The translations under genes and the position numbers were made by a program. A stretch of 64,000 nt of DNA. Origin: SZUA-430 sp964483585 (GTDB lineage: Bacteria; Pseudomonadota; Alphaproteobacteria; Micropepsales; Micropepsaceae). The DNA lies in NCBI GenBank assembly GCA_964483585.1, contig CAZABH010000001.1, forward strand, positions 124,001 to 188,000. Reading direction: 5' to 3'. Below are positions 8,788 to 17,470 of this stretch, piece by piece; the stretch's first letter is position 1; every line of letters begins with the position of its first letter. A model generated the notes under the pieces. It did not search any database. It saw only the letters and a list, made by a program, of their open reading frames with translations, and was not told the origin of the DNA.

Positions 8788-9633
8788 TCAACGCGCTTCT
8801 AGAATACCGACAAGACGGGCCCGCAAGTCAGCGCTGACAGACGGCTTGATCCCGAACCAGGCTTCGAACCCTGGAATAGCCTGATAAAGCAACATACCCA
8901 ACCCATCCACCGTCTTCAGCCCCCTCTGTCGTGCATCCCGCAACAACTGTGTCTCCAGCGGCCGGTAAACGATATCTGCAACAACTGCGTCGTCGGACAA
9001 GGCATCTAGCGCGATATTGACCACTGCCTCCCCCACCATGCCGAGTTTGGTCGTATTCACAAGCAAACCACAGTTCTCCAATTGTCTGGCGATATCGCCC
9101 CAGTCGGCAGGAACAACCCTGGGTCCGAAAAATACTGCAAGCGCATCTGCTTTCCCGCGGGTCCGGTTTGCGACAACAACCTCTTGAACCCCCTGCAAGA
9201 GAAGGCCATGGATGACTGCCCTCGCAGCCCCTCCCGCACCCAGCACGACAACCCGTCGATCAGCCAGATTCTTTACCCCTTCCGCATCCAGTGAAGCAAT
9301 GAAACCAAAGACATCCGTATTCACTGCATGAATGCGGCCGTCCCTCACGATCAGTGTATTCGCAGCCCCGCAAGCCCGCGCTGTCTCATCCACGGTCTCG
9401 ACAAGCTGAAGCACGGTCTCCTTGTGAGGAAGGGTAACGTTGGCACCCCTGAACCCCATTTTAGGTAACGCTGTCACCACAGATGCAAGATCATCATGTT
9501 GGACAGGCAAGGGAACATAAGCAGCGTCGATCCTCATCTGCTCGATCCAATAACCATGCAGTGCTGGTGACAAAGAATGCCCAACAGGCCATCCAATAAC
9601 ACCAGACAGTTTTGCCTGTCCCGTCAGCATCAT
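8788..9633 (-). CDS. aroE: Shikimate dehydrogenase
   Basis: Reduces 3-dehydroshikimate to shikimate with NADPH in the aromatic amino-acid pathway. The 281-residue protein has the substrate-binding HSLSPALHGYW near the N-terminus, NVTLPHKE with the catalytic Lys, and the Rossmann motif GAGGAARAV. VNTDVFGF fits the conserved NTDxxGF motif. Its start overlaps the maf stop by 4 bases. Confidence 0.96.
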   Translation of the reverse strand: MMLTGQAKLSGVIGWPVGHSLSPALHGYWIEQMRIDAAYVPLPVQHDDLASVVTALPKMGFRGANVTLPHKETVLQLVETVDETARACGAANTLIVRDGRIHAVNTDVFGFIASLDAEGVKNLADRRVVVLGAGGAARAVIHGLLLQGVQEVVVANRTRGKADALAVFFGPRVVPADWGDIARQLENCGLLVNTTKLGMVGEAVVNIALDALSDDAVVADIVYRPLETQLLRDARQRGLKTVDGLGMLLYQAIPGFEAWFGIKPSVSADLRARLVGILEAR

Positions 9634-10226
9634 GTTCTTGCCAAGCCTTGAATCCGCAAAAACTCCAGCAGCGGCAACAAGGGCATCCCCTGCACCGTGA
9701 AAAGATCACCATCGATCCGCGAGAATAGCTGCACCCCTCGGCCTTCGACATGATACGCGCCAACGCTCCCAATGACATCGGGTCCGGCAACCCTCAGATA
9801 GTCTTCAAGAAAAGCATCCGTAAAGCCGCGCATGTACATCCTTGCTTCGCCAACATGTCGCCAGACCACGCTCCCTCCCCTGGCAACACAAACGGCAGCA
9901 TGGAGCGAATGCATTTGCCCGCGCAGTCTCACCAGATGCTCGCGTACTTCCATCAAGCTTCCCGGTTTCTCGAAGATCTGATCCCCAAGTGATAGCACTT
10001 GGTCAGACCCAATGACCCAGCAGGTAGGTACTCGTGTCGACACTCTGAGTGCCTTGAGCTCCGCAAGACAATCAGCGATGTTCCGTCCACCCTGACCATC
10101 ACCCGCAAGCGTCTCGATGATCGCACTTTCATCGATCGCGGCAGGCTGGACCTCGAAATCGATACCTGCCGCGGCCAGCATCCGCTGCCGAGCCTTGCTT
10201 TTCGACGCAAGAACAAGCCCAGTCAT
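9630..10226 (-). CDS. maf: Maf/YhdE-family nucleotide pyrophosphatase
   Basis: Maf proteins hydrolyse non-canonical or house-cleaning nucleoside triphosphates. The 198-residue form begins MTGLVLASKSKARQRML; the start at 10226 was chosen because it overlaps the ppsR stop as ATGA and places the SxS/R-rich N-terminal motif at the usual position. The acidic motif VIGSDQVL and the DESAIIETL segment fit the family. The open frame extends another 30 codons upstream inside ppsR without family similarity. Substrate preference cannot be inferred. Confidence 0.93.
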   Translation of the reverse strand: MTGLVLASKSKARQRMLAAAGIDFEVQPAAIDESAIIETLAGDGQGGRNIADCLAELKALRVSTRVPTCWVIGSDQVLSLGDQIFEKPGSLMEVREHLVRLRGQMHSLHAAVCVARGGSVVWRHVGEARMYMRGFTDAFLEDYLRVAGPDVIGSVGAYHVEGRGVQLFSRIDGDLFTVQGMPLLPLLEFLRIQGLART

Positions 10227-11068
10227 GATGGTGAGTGCCCAGTGCGCGAATGCAACGCCAGCACAGCTGCAGCAGTCTCCTCGATCGACCGGCGCGTCAC
10301 ATCGATGACGGGCCACCCTTTCTCCGCAAACAGCTTGCGTGCCACGACCAGTTCCGCTCGTATAGCCTCGAGATCGACATAGTCCGTCTCCGTTGTCTCA
10401 TGCAGCGACAACAAGCGGTTGCGCCTTATGTGCAGCAGGCGCTCCGGATTGACGATCAACCCTACAATCAGCGGATGCGTGATCTCATGCAGCTCGGCTG
10501 GCAGGCCCACACCAGCAACAATGGGGATGTTGGCTGCCCTGATGCCCCTGTTGGCCAAATAGATGCATGTCGGCGTCTTCGATGTCCTGCTGACACCAAC
10601 CAGAACAACATCGGCCTGGTTCAAGGTAGCCAGACTTTGGCCATCATCATGCGCCATTGAAAAATTCAGAGCTTCAATACGGGCAAAATAGCGTGCGTCC
10701 AGATCATGCTGGGCGCCGATCCGGTGACTCTCCTCCACACCAAGATAACTCGCAAGATTGGACATAACCGGATCGAGAACAGCAACCGACGGCATCCCCA
10801 AATCGCGACAGCGTGTTTCAAGAATGGAACGCAGCTCATCATTCACGATGGTATGGAGCACCAGGCCCGGCGCCGCCGCAAGTTCGACAAGGGCGCGCTC
10901 CAGCTGCTTTCGATTCCGGACCAGCGGATAGAAATGTTCAAGCGGTCTGCCCATATCGAACTGGGCACACGCAGCCTTCGCGACAGCGTTGAGGGTTTCA
11001 CCGGTGGAGTCCGACACCAGGTGCAGATGAAAATAGATGGCAACGCCGCTGTTTTTCCTCTCACTCAC
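10223..11068 (-). CDS. ppsR: Pyruvate-phosphate dikinase/PEP synthase regulatory protein (RP001 homologue)
   Basis: DUF299 bifunctional kinase/pyrophosphorylase that switches PPDK or PEP synthase off and on by ADP-dependent phosphorylation and phosphate-dependent dephosphorylation. The 281-residue protein starts close to the hallmark FHLHLVSDSTGET and contains the P-loop-like GVSRTSKTPTCIYLA. The GTG at 11068 gives the normal family N-terminus; a TTG at 11101 would add 11 residues. Neither has a good ribosome-binding site. This gene flanks the replication origin in Caulobacter and Rickettsia, and here too it diverges from hemE across a gene-free gap. Confidence 0.93.
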   Translation of the reverse strand: MSERKNSGVAIYFHLHLVSDSTGETLNAVAKAACAQFDMGRPLEHFYPLVRNRKQLERALVELAAAPGLVLHTIVNDELRSILETRCRDLGMPSVAVLDPVMSNLASYLGVEESHRIGAQHDLDARYFARIEALNFSMAHDDGQSLATLNQADVVLVGVSRTSKTPTCIYLANRGIRAANIPIVAGVGLPAELHEITHPLIVGLIVNPERLLHIRRNRLLSLHETTETDYVDLEAIRAELVVARKLFAEKGWPVIDVTRRSIEETAAAVLALHSRTGHSPS

Positions 11069-11101
11069 CTGGGGAACATTCTGTAGATGGCCGAGGCACA
11101 A

Positions 11102-11446
11102 CCCGGGGCATCGTCGAGGGAAATTCCTGCACGCCCCCCTTCTCCACCCCGGTGAGCGTTTCTATCCAAAGCATGTCCACGGCCAACCACGACCCTCTGG
11201 GTCTTTTCCCGAGCTTTTCCATTCCTTCGAATTACCCGATCCATCCACATGGCAAGACAGTCACAGAAGTAAATGAATCCTTGATATCGGTATTCTTTTC
11301 CCCAACCATGGATAGACGAACCCCATGGGTACCACTCTGGGGACATCCAGCGGACAGCCAATCTATCCCAAGTGTCCACACGCCCAACATCTTCCTACTA
11401 AATTCCTAATAAATATAAATGATATTATGAAATTAGAGATCCTCTC
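11102..11446. other. Putative chromosomal replication origin (oriC)
   Basis: Gene-free gap between ppsR (RP001 homologue) and hemE, which is where the Caulobacter origin lies. The sequence shows an A+T-rich block next to hemE: only 10 of 50 bases are G or C at 11391-11440, in a strongly GC-rich neighbourhood. Degenerate DnaA-box-like nonamers are CCATCCACA (11241-11249) and GTGTCCACA (11372-11380), each 7 of 9 to TTATCCACA, and a weaker ATGTCCACG (11173-11181). No perfect box was seen here, so the call rests mainly on conserved context and on genes reading outward on both sides. The hemE promoter must also lie here; TATTAT at 11423-11428 is a possible -10. Confidence 0.75.
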
Positions 11447-12484
11447 GTGACCAGGCCCTCAGAGAAACCCATCCTGGCGGTCCTTTCCGGACAAGCCGTG
11501 ACCCCGGCTCCGATCTGGCTGATGCGCCAGGCCGGGCGTTATCTGCCCGAGTATCGGGAACTGCGGGCAAAAGCTGGCGACTTCATGAAACTTTGCTTCA
11601 CGCCCGAACTCGCGGCTGAGGTGACCCTCCAGCCTATCCGTCGCTTCGGCTTTGATGCAGCCATCCTGTTCTCCGACATCCTCGTGATCCCCCACGCGCT
11701 CGGACAGCGGCTCTGGTTTGCCGAAGGTGAAGGGCCAAGGCTCGAACGTATGACCGCGTCTGACTTTGCACGCATGACGCCCGACACCGTGGAAAATGCC
11801 CTCGCCCCCATCACCGAGACTGTAGCGCGCGTGCGAGCTGCCTTGCCACCTCACGTCACCCTCATCGGTTTCGCTGGTGCACCATGGACTGTGGCAAGCT
11901 ACATGGTGGCTGGTGGCAGCTCATCCGATAGCGAGGACCTCCGACGGTTCGCTGCAACAAATCCCGAGGATCTCGATCGCCTGATCGACACAGTGGTCGA
12001 GGCCACAGCGTCCTACCTCGTGGCCCAGGTCAAGGCCGGCGCCGAGGCGCTGCAGCTTTTCGAGAGCTGGGCCTCCACCCTGCCCGCGGATCTCGTCGAT
12101 CGCTGCTCGATCTCACCCATCAGGCGCATCATCGAGCGGGTCAGGCAGGACTGCCCGAAGGTGCCCTTCATCGTGTTTCCCCGCGGAGCGGGCACGCATT
12201 TGCCTCGCTACACCCTGTCGACCGGCGCCAATGCTCTGGGCATCGATTACCAGACGGACCTTCGATCAATTCGAAAACATGTCCCCGCAACCATGGCCCT
12301 TCAGGGTAACCTCGACCCGATGACGCTGGCAGTCGGTGGCAGCACAATGGAAGCATCGATCGCCTCGATTATCGACGCGACGAAGGCCCACCCCCACATC
12401 TTCAACCTTGGTCATGGCATCCGGCAGGACACGCCATTGGACAACGTAAGCCGCATGATCGAACAGCTGAGGAGCCATCAATGA
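11447..12484 (+). CDS. hemE: Uroporphyrinogen decarboxylase
   Basis: Converts uroporphyrinogen III to coproporphyrinogen III in haem synthesis. The 345-residue protein carries the N-terminal signature PIWLMRQAGRYLPEYR and the FSDILVIPHALG segment with the conserved Asp. GFAGAPWTVASYM and the C-terminal NLGHGI motif also fit. The start is a GTG at 11447. The stop overlaps the hemH start as ATGA. It is the first gene to the right of the putative origin. Confidence 0.97.
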   Translation: MTRPSEKPILAVLSGQAVTPAPIWLMRQAGRYLPEYRELRAKAGDFMKLCFTPELAAEVTLQPIRRFGFDAAILFSDILVIPHALGQRLWFAEGEGPRLERMTASDFARMTPDTVENALAPITETVARVRAALPPHVTLIGFAGAPWTVASYMVAGGSSSDSEDLRRFAATNPEDLDRLIDTVVEATASYLVAQVKAGAEALQLFESWASTLPADLVDRCSISPIRRIIERVRQDCPKVPFIVFPRGAGTHLPRYTLSTGANALGIDYQTDLRSIRKHVPATMALQGNLDPMTLAVGGSTMEASIASIIDATKAHPHIFNLGHGIRQDTPLDNVSRMIEQLRSHQ

Positions 12485-13518
12485 GGATCGCTGTCGTCCT
12501 GTTCAATCTTGGGGGACCTGGTTCTCTCGACGAGGTCAAGCCCTTCCTGTTCAACCTGTTCAACGACCCGGCGATCATCCGCCTGCCTGGCCCTCTCCGC
12601 TGGCTGGTAGCAAAAATAATCTCCTCACGCAGGGCGCCAGTGGCGCGTGAAATATATCGAAAGCTGGGTGGAAGCTCGCCAATCCTGGGTCAAACCTACA
12701 ACCAGGCCTCGGCACTTCAGTCTGTCTTGCAGCATGTCGATCATCAGGTCGAAGTCTTCGTCGCCATGCGCTACTCATCTCCACGGGCGGCCGATGTGGT
12801 AGATCAGGTCCGCAGGTTCAGGCCCGAGAAAATCGTTCTTCTCCCGCTCTACCCACAATTCTCGACAACCACTTCCAGGTCATCCATCCGCGAGTGGCAC
12901 GAGCAAGCCAGGAAAAGAAATCTCGAGGCGCCGACAGTAACATTATGCTGCTATGCGACCGACAGTGGGTTCGTGCAGGCCTATGCGGAACTCATCCGCG
13001 ATACCATGAAGTCGATGCCTGTGGGCCTGAAGTACCGGTTGCTTTTCTCTGCCCACGGATTGCCGGAGAACGTCGTGAAGGGCGGAGACCCGTATCAGGC
13101 ACAGATCGAGCAGAGTGCAGCAGCCATTGCGGCCGCCCTCGCTGAACCCGGGCTCGACTGGCGCGTCAGCTACCAGAGCCGCGTCGGTCCACTGAAGTGG
13201 ATCGGACCCTCGACAGAAGAAGAAATCGAGCGCGCTGGACACGAAGGCAAGGGATTGATGATTGTCCCTATCGCCTTCGTATCCGAGCATTCCGAAACGC
13301 TTGTGGAATTGGATATGGAGTATGCTGAAAAGGCCACCGAGGACGGAGTCCCCCACTACGCCCGCGTACCAGCAGTAGGAACACATCCCGCCTTCATCGC
13401 TGGCCTCGCATCACTGGTGAAGGCCAGTCTGGACCGCACCGGCACGACCACCGCCACCGGACAGCGAGCCTGCCCCGGGACATGCAGCCAGTGTGCACTG
13501 CAGGAAAAGGCTGCATGA
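12481..13518 (+). CDS. hemH: Ferrochelatase
   Basis: Inserts ferrous iron into protoporphyrin IX, the last step of haem synthesis. The 345-residue protein has LFNLGGPGSLDEVKPFL at the N-terminus, the catalytic His192 in LLFSAHGLPE, and the C-terminal IPIAFVSEHSETLVELD motif with the conserved Glu and Asp. The last 16 residues hold three cysteines in CPGTCSQC; some bacterial ferrochelatases bind a [2Fe-2S] cluster through C-terminal cysteines, so a cluster is possible. It overlaps hemE by 4 bases and hemJ by 4 bases. Confidence 0.97.
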   Translation: MRIAVVLFNLGGPGSLDEVKPFLFNLFNDPAIIRLPGPLRWLVAKIISSRRAPVAREIYRKLGGSSPILGQTYNQASALQSVLQHVDHQVEVFVAMRYSSPRAADVVDQVRRFRPEKIVLLPLYPQFSTTTSRSSIREWHEQARKRNLEAPTVTLCCYATDSGFVQAYAELIRDTMKSMPVGLKYRLLFSAHGLPENVVKGGDPYQAQIEQSAAAIAAALAEPGLDWRVSYQSRVGPLKWIGPSTEEEIERAGHEGKGLMIVPIAFVSEHSETLVELDMEYAEKATEDGVPHYARVPAVGTHPAFIAGLASLVKASLDRTGTTTATGQRACPGTCSQCALQEKAA

Positions 13519-13958
13519 GTGAGTGGCTCGAACCTTTCTATCTCTGGCTGAAGGCCTTTCATATCATCGCAGTAATCGCATGGATGGCGGGGATGCTTTA
13601 TCTGCCGCGCTTGTTCGTCTATCACTGCGAAACCGTCCCCGGAACACCAGAATACGACCGCTTCGTGCTGATGGAGCGCAAATTGATGCGCATCATCATC
13701 AACCCGTCGATGATTGCCGTCTGGGTCTTGGGCCTGCTTCTGGTCGAGACGCTGCAAGCGTGGACCGCCGGATGGTTTCATGCCAAGCTGACACTGGTTA
13801 TCGCCCTCTCAGCCATGCATGGCATGCTGTCCCGCTGGCGACGGGAATTCGAGTGCAAGACGAACGCCAGATCGCAGCGCTTTTATCGCATAGCCAACGA
13901 GGTCCCGGCGGTCTTGATGATGCTCATTGTGATCCTGGTTGTCATAAAACCCTTTTAG
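13515..13958 (+). CDS. hemJ: HemJ, protoporphyrinogen IX oxidase
   Basis: Membrane enzyme oxidising protoporphyrinogen IX to protoporphyrin IX in bacteria that lack HemG and HemY. The 147-residue protein has four hydrophobic helices and the family hallmark KAFHIIAVIAWMAGMLYLPR with the conserved His, plus MERKLMRIIINPSM and WFHAKL with conserved Lys residues. The ATG at 13515 overlaps the hemH stop; the longer open frame runs inside hemH. Its place beside hemH lets product pass directly to ferrochelatase. Confidence 0.95.
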   Translation: MSEWLEPFYLWLKAFHIIAVIAWMAGMLYLPRLFVYHCETVPGTPEYDRFVLMERKLMRIIINPSMIAVWVLGLLLVETLQAWTAGWFHAKLTLVIALSAMHGMLSRWRREFECKTNARSQRFYRIANEVPAVLMMLIVILVVIKPF

Positions 13959-14249
13959 TTTAAGGGGATTGGGTCGTTTGCGCGCAGAACAGCGCGAACA
14001 ACAAAAACACTCTTCCATTGACGGCTAGGAATGCGGTATACGCTACTCGTTCTCCGAAATCGTCCGGAACGTCAGCCAAAAGCCGAGGCTTTGCGCGCAG
14101 ACACCGGTCTGGATCATGTCCAGCATCGCCGGTCGAGTAGATAACCCTCCTTCCCTTCCGGATCCCGGCGCAGCCAGCAAGCGCCTTCAAGGGACCAACA
14201 ACCCGGAAACATTCAGCCTGACGTTCCAATGACCAGAGAGACTACGAAT

Positions 14250-15524
14250 ATGTCGCTTCAAGACGTGATGAAGCTCCAGGACCTCAAGTCCCGGTCCCCC
14301 GCCGCTCTCCTCGAACTTGCCGAGGAACTGAAGATCGAGAACGCGAGCGCGATGCGCAAGCAGGACATGATGTTCGCGATCCTCAAGCAGCTCGCCGAGC
14401 AGGAAGTGGAAATCACCGGATCGGGCGTGGTCGAGGTCCTCTCGGACGGCTTCGGCTTCCTGAGGGCGCCGGAATCGAATTACCTCCCCGGTCCGGACGA
14501 CATCTACGTCAGCCCCGCACAGATCAGGCGATTTGCCCTGCGTACGGGCGACACGGTCGAAGGTCCCATCCGCAGCCCCAAGGATGGCGAGCGATACTTC
14601 GCGCTCCTAAAGGTCAACACGGTCAATTTCGAAGACCCGGACAAGCAACGTCACAAGGTCCATTTCGATAACCTGACCCCGCTCTACCCCGATGAGCGGC
14701 TGAAGATGGAAATCCCCGATCCCACGCTGAAGGATCGATCGGCCCGCGTGATCGACATCGTGGCACCGCTCGGCAAGGGCCAGCGCGCGCTCATTGTCGC
14801 TCCGCCGCGTACCGGCAAGACAGTACTGCTGCAGAACATCGCAAGGTCGATCTCGGCCAATCATCCGGAATGTTTTCTGATTGTTTTGCTTATCGACGAG
14901 CGTCCAGAAGAAGTCACCGACATGCAGCGCACCGTGAAGGGCGAGGTCATTTCCTCTACCTTCGACGAGCCGGCATCCCGGCACGTCCAGGTCGCTGAAA
15001 TGGTGATTGAAAAGGCCAAACGCCTTGTCGAGCATAAGCGTGATGTCGTGATCCTTCTCGACTCCATCACCCGCCTGGGGCGCGCCTACAACACGGTCGT
15101 CCCCTCCTCTGGCAAGGTTCTGACCGGCGGCGTCGACGCCAACGCACTCCAGCGCCCCAAGCGTTTCTTCGGCGCCGCACGCAATATCGAAGAAGGCGGT
15201 TCGCTCACTATCATCGCCACCGCGCTGATCGACACCGGCAGCCGCATGGACGAAGTGATCTTCGAAGAGTTCAAGGGAACCGGTAACTCCGAAATCATCC
15301 TCGATCGCAAGGTCGCCGACAAACGCGTCTTCCCGGCCATCGACATTCTCAAGTCCGGCACGCGAAAGGAAGAACTCCTGATCGAGAAGAGCACGCTGCA
15401 GAAGATGTATGTCCTCCGCCGCATACTCAACCCGATGGGTGCAACCGATGCCATCGAGTTCCTGCTCGACAAGCTCAAGAGCACCAAGCAAAACTCGGAT
15501 TTCTTCGACGCCATGAACACCTGA
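14250..15524 (+). CDS. rho: Transcription termination factor Rho
   Basis: Hexameric RNA helicase that ends transcription. The N-terminal Rho domain is followed by the cold-shock-like RNA-binding fold (GSGVVEVLSDGFGFLR) and the RecA-like ATPase with P-loop APPRTGKT (P185 to T191). LLIDERPEEVTDM and the Q/R-loop regions are intact. The ATG at 14250 has AGAGAGA about 10 bases upstream; a start at 14229 would add seven residues and lacks such a site. The 270-base leader 13959-14228 has no gene and could hold autoregulatory RNA, but I see no clear structure there. Confidence 0.97.
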   Translation: MSLQDVMKLQDLKSRSPAALLELAEELKIENASAMRKQDMMFAILKQLAEQEVEITGSGVVEVLSDGFGFLRAPESNYLPGPDDIYVSPAQIRRFALRTGDTVEGPIRSPKDGERYFALLKVNTVNFEDPDKQRHKVHFDNLTPLYPDERLKMEIPDPTLKDRSARVIDIVAPLGKGQRALIVAPPRTGKTVLLQNIARSISANHPECFLIVLLIDERPEEVTDMQRTVKGEVISSTFDEPASRHVQVAEMVIEKAKRLVEHKRDVVILLDSITRLGRAYNTVVPSSGKVLTGGVDANALQRPKRFFGAARNIEEGGSLTIIATALIDTGSRMDEVIFEEFKGTGNSEIILDRKVADKRVFPAIDILKSGTRKEELLIEKSTLQKMYVLRRILNPMGATDAIEFLLDKLKSTKQNSDFFDAMNT

Positions 15525-15525
15525 C

Positions 15526-15560
15526 GCCGGCCTTCGCATCGCTACCAACCGATGCCCGGC
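15526..15560 (+). terminator. Possible hairpin after rho
   Basis: GCATCG (15536-15541), an 8-base loop and CGATGC (15550-15555) form a perfect 6-bp stem, and an outer GCCGG (15526-15530) pairs with CCGGC (15556-15560) across an asymmetric bulge. It begins one base after the rho stop. There is no T tract, so it may stabilise the 3' end rather than terminate by itself. Confidence 0.45.
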
Positions 15561-15658
15561 ATTCAGGGTAAGGCAAGACGTGACGAGACCCCTCGATTTG
15601 GCTAGCATGGCCGACAGGTTGCAGTTGTACCTGCAGCAGACCGGGAGGGGGCCGTCGG

Positions 15659-16513
15659 ATGCGCGTCATATTTGTGTTGATGCTCGCATGTCTGTGCATC
15701 GTTCAATCTGCCAACGCAGCTGACGAAGAATTGTCGGCGTCGCGGAAAGCCTGGCTTGAGGGCGTCTGGAGCGGCCTGCCCACAAATGTCAGCGCAGACA
15801 AGCTGTGCTCGCGCATTGCCCCGCCCGCAGGCGCAAGCACACTCTCGATCGAGTTTGAAAGAACCGGCGGCGTCCTCTTCTACAGTGACGGTGAGGCTCC
15901 GCTGCGTGAGACCATTACTGAGGCAAAAGAGGTCAATGGGGTCGTCGTATTGACCGCCGGAGAGAATGTCTTCCGGTTCAGGCCCGACAGTGACCGCATC
16001 ATGTCGCGCGTCCGGTCTTCGGCATCATTGGGTGGCGACCTCGATTTCATGGTGTTCAAGCGCTGCGCGGCACCTGTCGATCGTTCGTCCTTTGACATCG
16101 ACATCGACGCGCTGAAATTCCTCTCCTCAGACCTGCCGGGCGACGAGGCATTTTTCATCGACGAACGCATTGCCCCGAAGAAAGGGGATCGCTGCAGCGT
16201 GAAGGAAACGCAGTACCTTTTTTTCGCCTTGGTGGGTCCAACCCAATTTCGTCTCAGCCGATGGAATAGTTTCGCTGTGGCAGACAAGCTTGCGTCAAGG
16301 AAGCCGGTCAAGCTTCCCCTCGATCCGATAGCAGACTGGCACGTGGAGTCGATCCATGTCGAAGGAGACAAATTCGTCGTGCGCCTGAAAGACTTCGAGG
16401 ATGACGACGCTTTGCCCGAGACGATCCATGTCGAACGGCGTCCGGATGGAATTTCCATCCCGCAATGGAAGCGGTCCTATGTACGCTGCACAGGGTTCCA
16501 GTCGCGTTCGTGA
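15659..16513 (+). CDS. Hypothetical secreted protein
   Basis: Unrecognised 284-residue protein. The N-terminus MRVIFVLMLACLCIVQSANA is a signal peptide with a likely cut after ANA. The mature part has three cysteines besides (near 47, 139 and 181) and one near the C-terminus, suggesting disulfides in the periplasm, and it is mostly predicted beta by composition. The start is supported by GGGAGGGGG about 8 bases upstream. It stands alone between rho and a convergent SDR gene. No function is proposed. Confidence 0.75.
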   Translation: MRVIFVLMLACLCIVQSANAADEELSASRKAWLEGVWSGLPTNVSADKLCSRIAPPAGASTLSIEFERTGGVLFYSDGEAPLRETITEAKEVNGVVVLTAGENVFRFRPDSDRIMSRVRSSASLGGDLDFMVFKRCAAPVDRSSFDIDIDALKFLSSDLPGDEAFFIDERIAPKKGDRCSVKETQYLFFALVGPTQFRLSRWNSFAVADKLASRKPVKLPLDPIADWHVESIHVEGDKFVVRLKDFEDDDALPETIHVERRPDGISIPQWKRSYVRCTGFQSRS

Positions 16514-16535
16514 TGAAACAAGAAGCCTGAAAGGA

Positions 16536-17339
16536 TCAGCGCGCCGTCAAACCCCCATCGACGACCACTTCAGTGCCCGTCATGAAGGCCGCATCGTCGG
16601 ATGCAAGAAAGACAACAGCATTTGCGATGTCGGCCGGCAGGCCAAGACGGCCAACCGGGTGCAGTGCGACGGCATTCGAGCGGACCTCGTTTTCGCTCCC
16701 TCCGCCCGTAGCCACAAGCTCGTCGATGACTTTTTGCCCCATCATGGTCTCGATGATGCCCGGATGGATCGAGTTGACGCGGATCTTCATTCCAAGCTGC
16801 GCGCACTCAAGTGCGGCACCTTTGGTCATCAGGCGCACAGCCCCCTTCGACGCATTGTAGGGAACCGCGAAGGCAGCTCCCGTCAGCCCGGCCACGGATG
16901 AAATATTGATGATCGAGGCTCCGCCCGCCCATTGTCCTGCTCGCCTAGATAGCGCTGGTAGCGCCGACTTCATGCCCAGGAAGACACCATCGACATTGAC
17001 GGCCTGCATGTTGCGAAATTCTTCAAGCGTCGTCATGGCCATGGGCTTGAGGGCAAAGATCCCAGCATTGTTGACCAGGATATCGAGGCCACCAAAGCGC
17101 GTCTCTGCCGCCGCAACCGCGTCCAGCCATGCGTTTTCATCGCGCACGTCATGCCTGAAATAGTCCGCCCTGCCCCCTGCATCGCATATCGCTCGGACTG
17201 TCTCCTGCCCGTCCGCGTCAAGCAGGTCTGTGATCAGCACGGATGCGCCCGCCGCAGCCAATGCCCTGGCCGAGGCCGCCCCTATGCCGCGCGCCCCTCC
17301 GGTAACCAGTGCCACGCGACCTTGCAGTTTCCCGGCCAT
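16536..17339 (-). CDS. Short-chain dehydrogenase/reductase (SDR)
   Basis: Classical SDR of 267 residues. The NAD(P)-binding motif TGGARGIG is near residue 15, NNAG near 90, the catalytic Ser in INISSVAG, and the YxxxK pair in YNASKGA. The acidic residue at the end of the second strand (ITDLLDAD) suggests NAD preference, by family rule. The ATG at 17339 gives the usual N-terminus; a GTG at 17366 would add nine residues. Substrate is unknown. It diverges from the HD-domain gene across about 130 bases. Confidence 0.9.
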   Translation of the reverse strand: MAGKLQGRVALVTGGARGIGAASARALAAAGASVLITDLLDADGQETVRAICDAGGRADYFRHDVRDENAWLDAVAAAETRFGGLDILVNNAGIFALKPMAMTTLEEFRNMQAVNVDGVFLGMKSALPALSRRAGQWAGGASIINISSVAGLTGAAFAVPYNASKGAVRLMTKGAALECAQLGMKIRVNSIHPGIIETMMGQKVIDELVATGGGSENEVRSNAVALHPVGRLGLPADIANAVVFLASDDAAFMTGTEVVVDGGLTAR

Positions 17340-17470
17340 GTCCAGAGTCCCGTCAGTGATTGCCACAAGCGCCCAGTCTTTAACGGTTCCGCCTCCGCGT
17401 CAACGCAGTGGCATTTGACCTTGCAGGCGGCAGGGTTCAGTCTGCAGCCGGTCATGGAGGAATGCGGTCG

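Noticed and set aside
11152..11409. Short open frame in the ppsR-hemE gap
   Set aside because: No ribosome-binding site or family signal; composition is that of non-coding DNA.
14607..15608. 333-codon open frame opposite rho
   Set aside because: Overlaps the conserved rho gene and has no recognisable motif.
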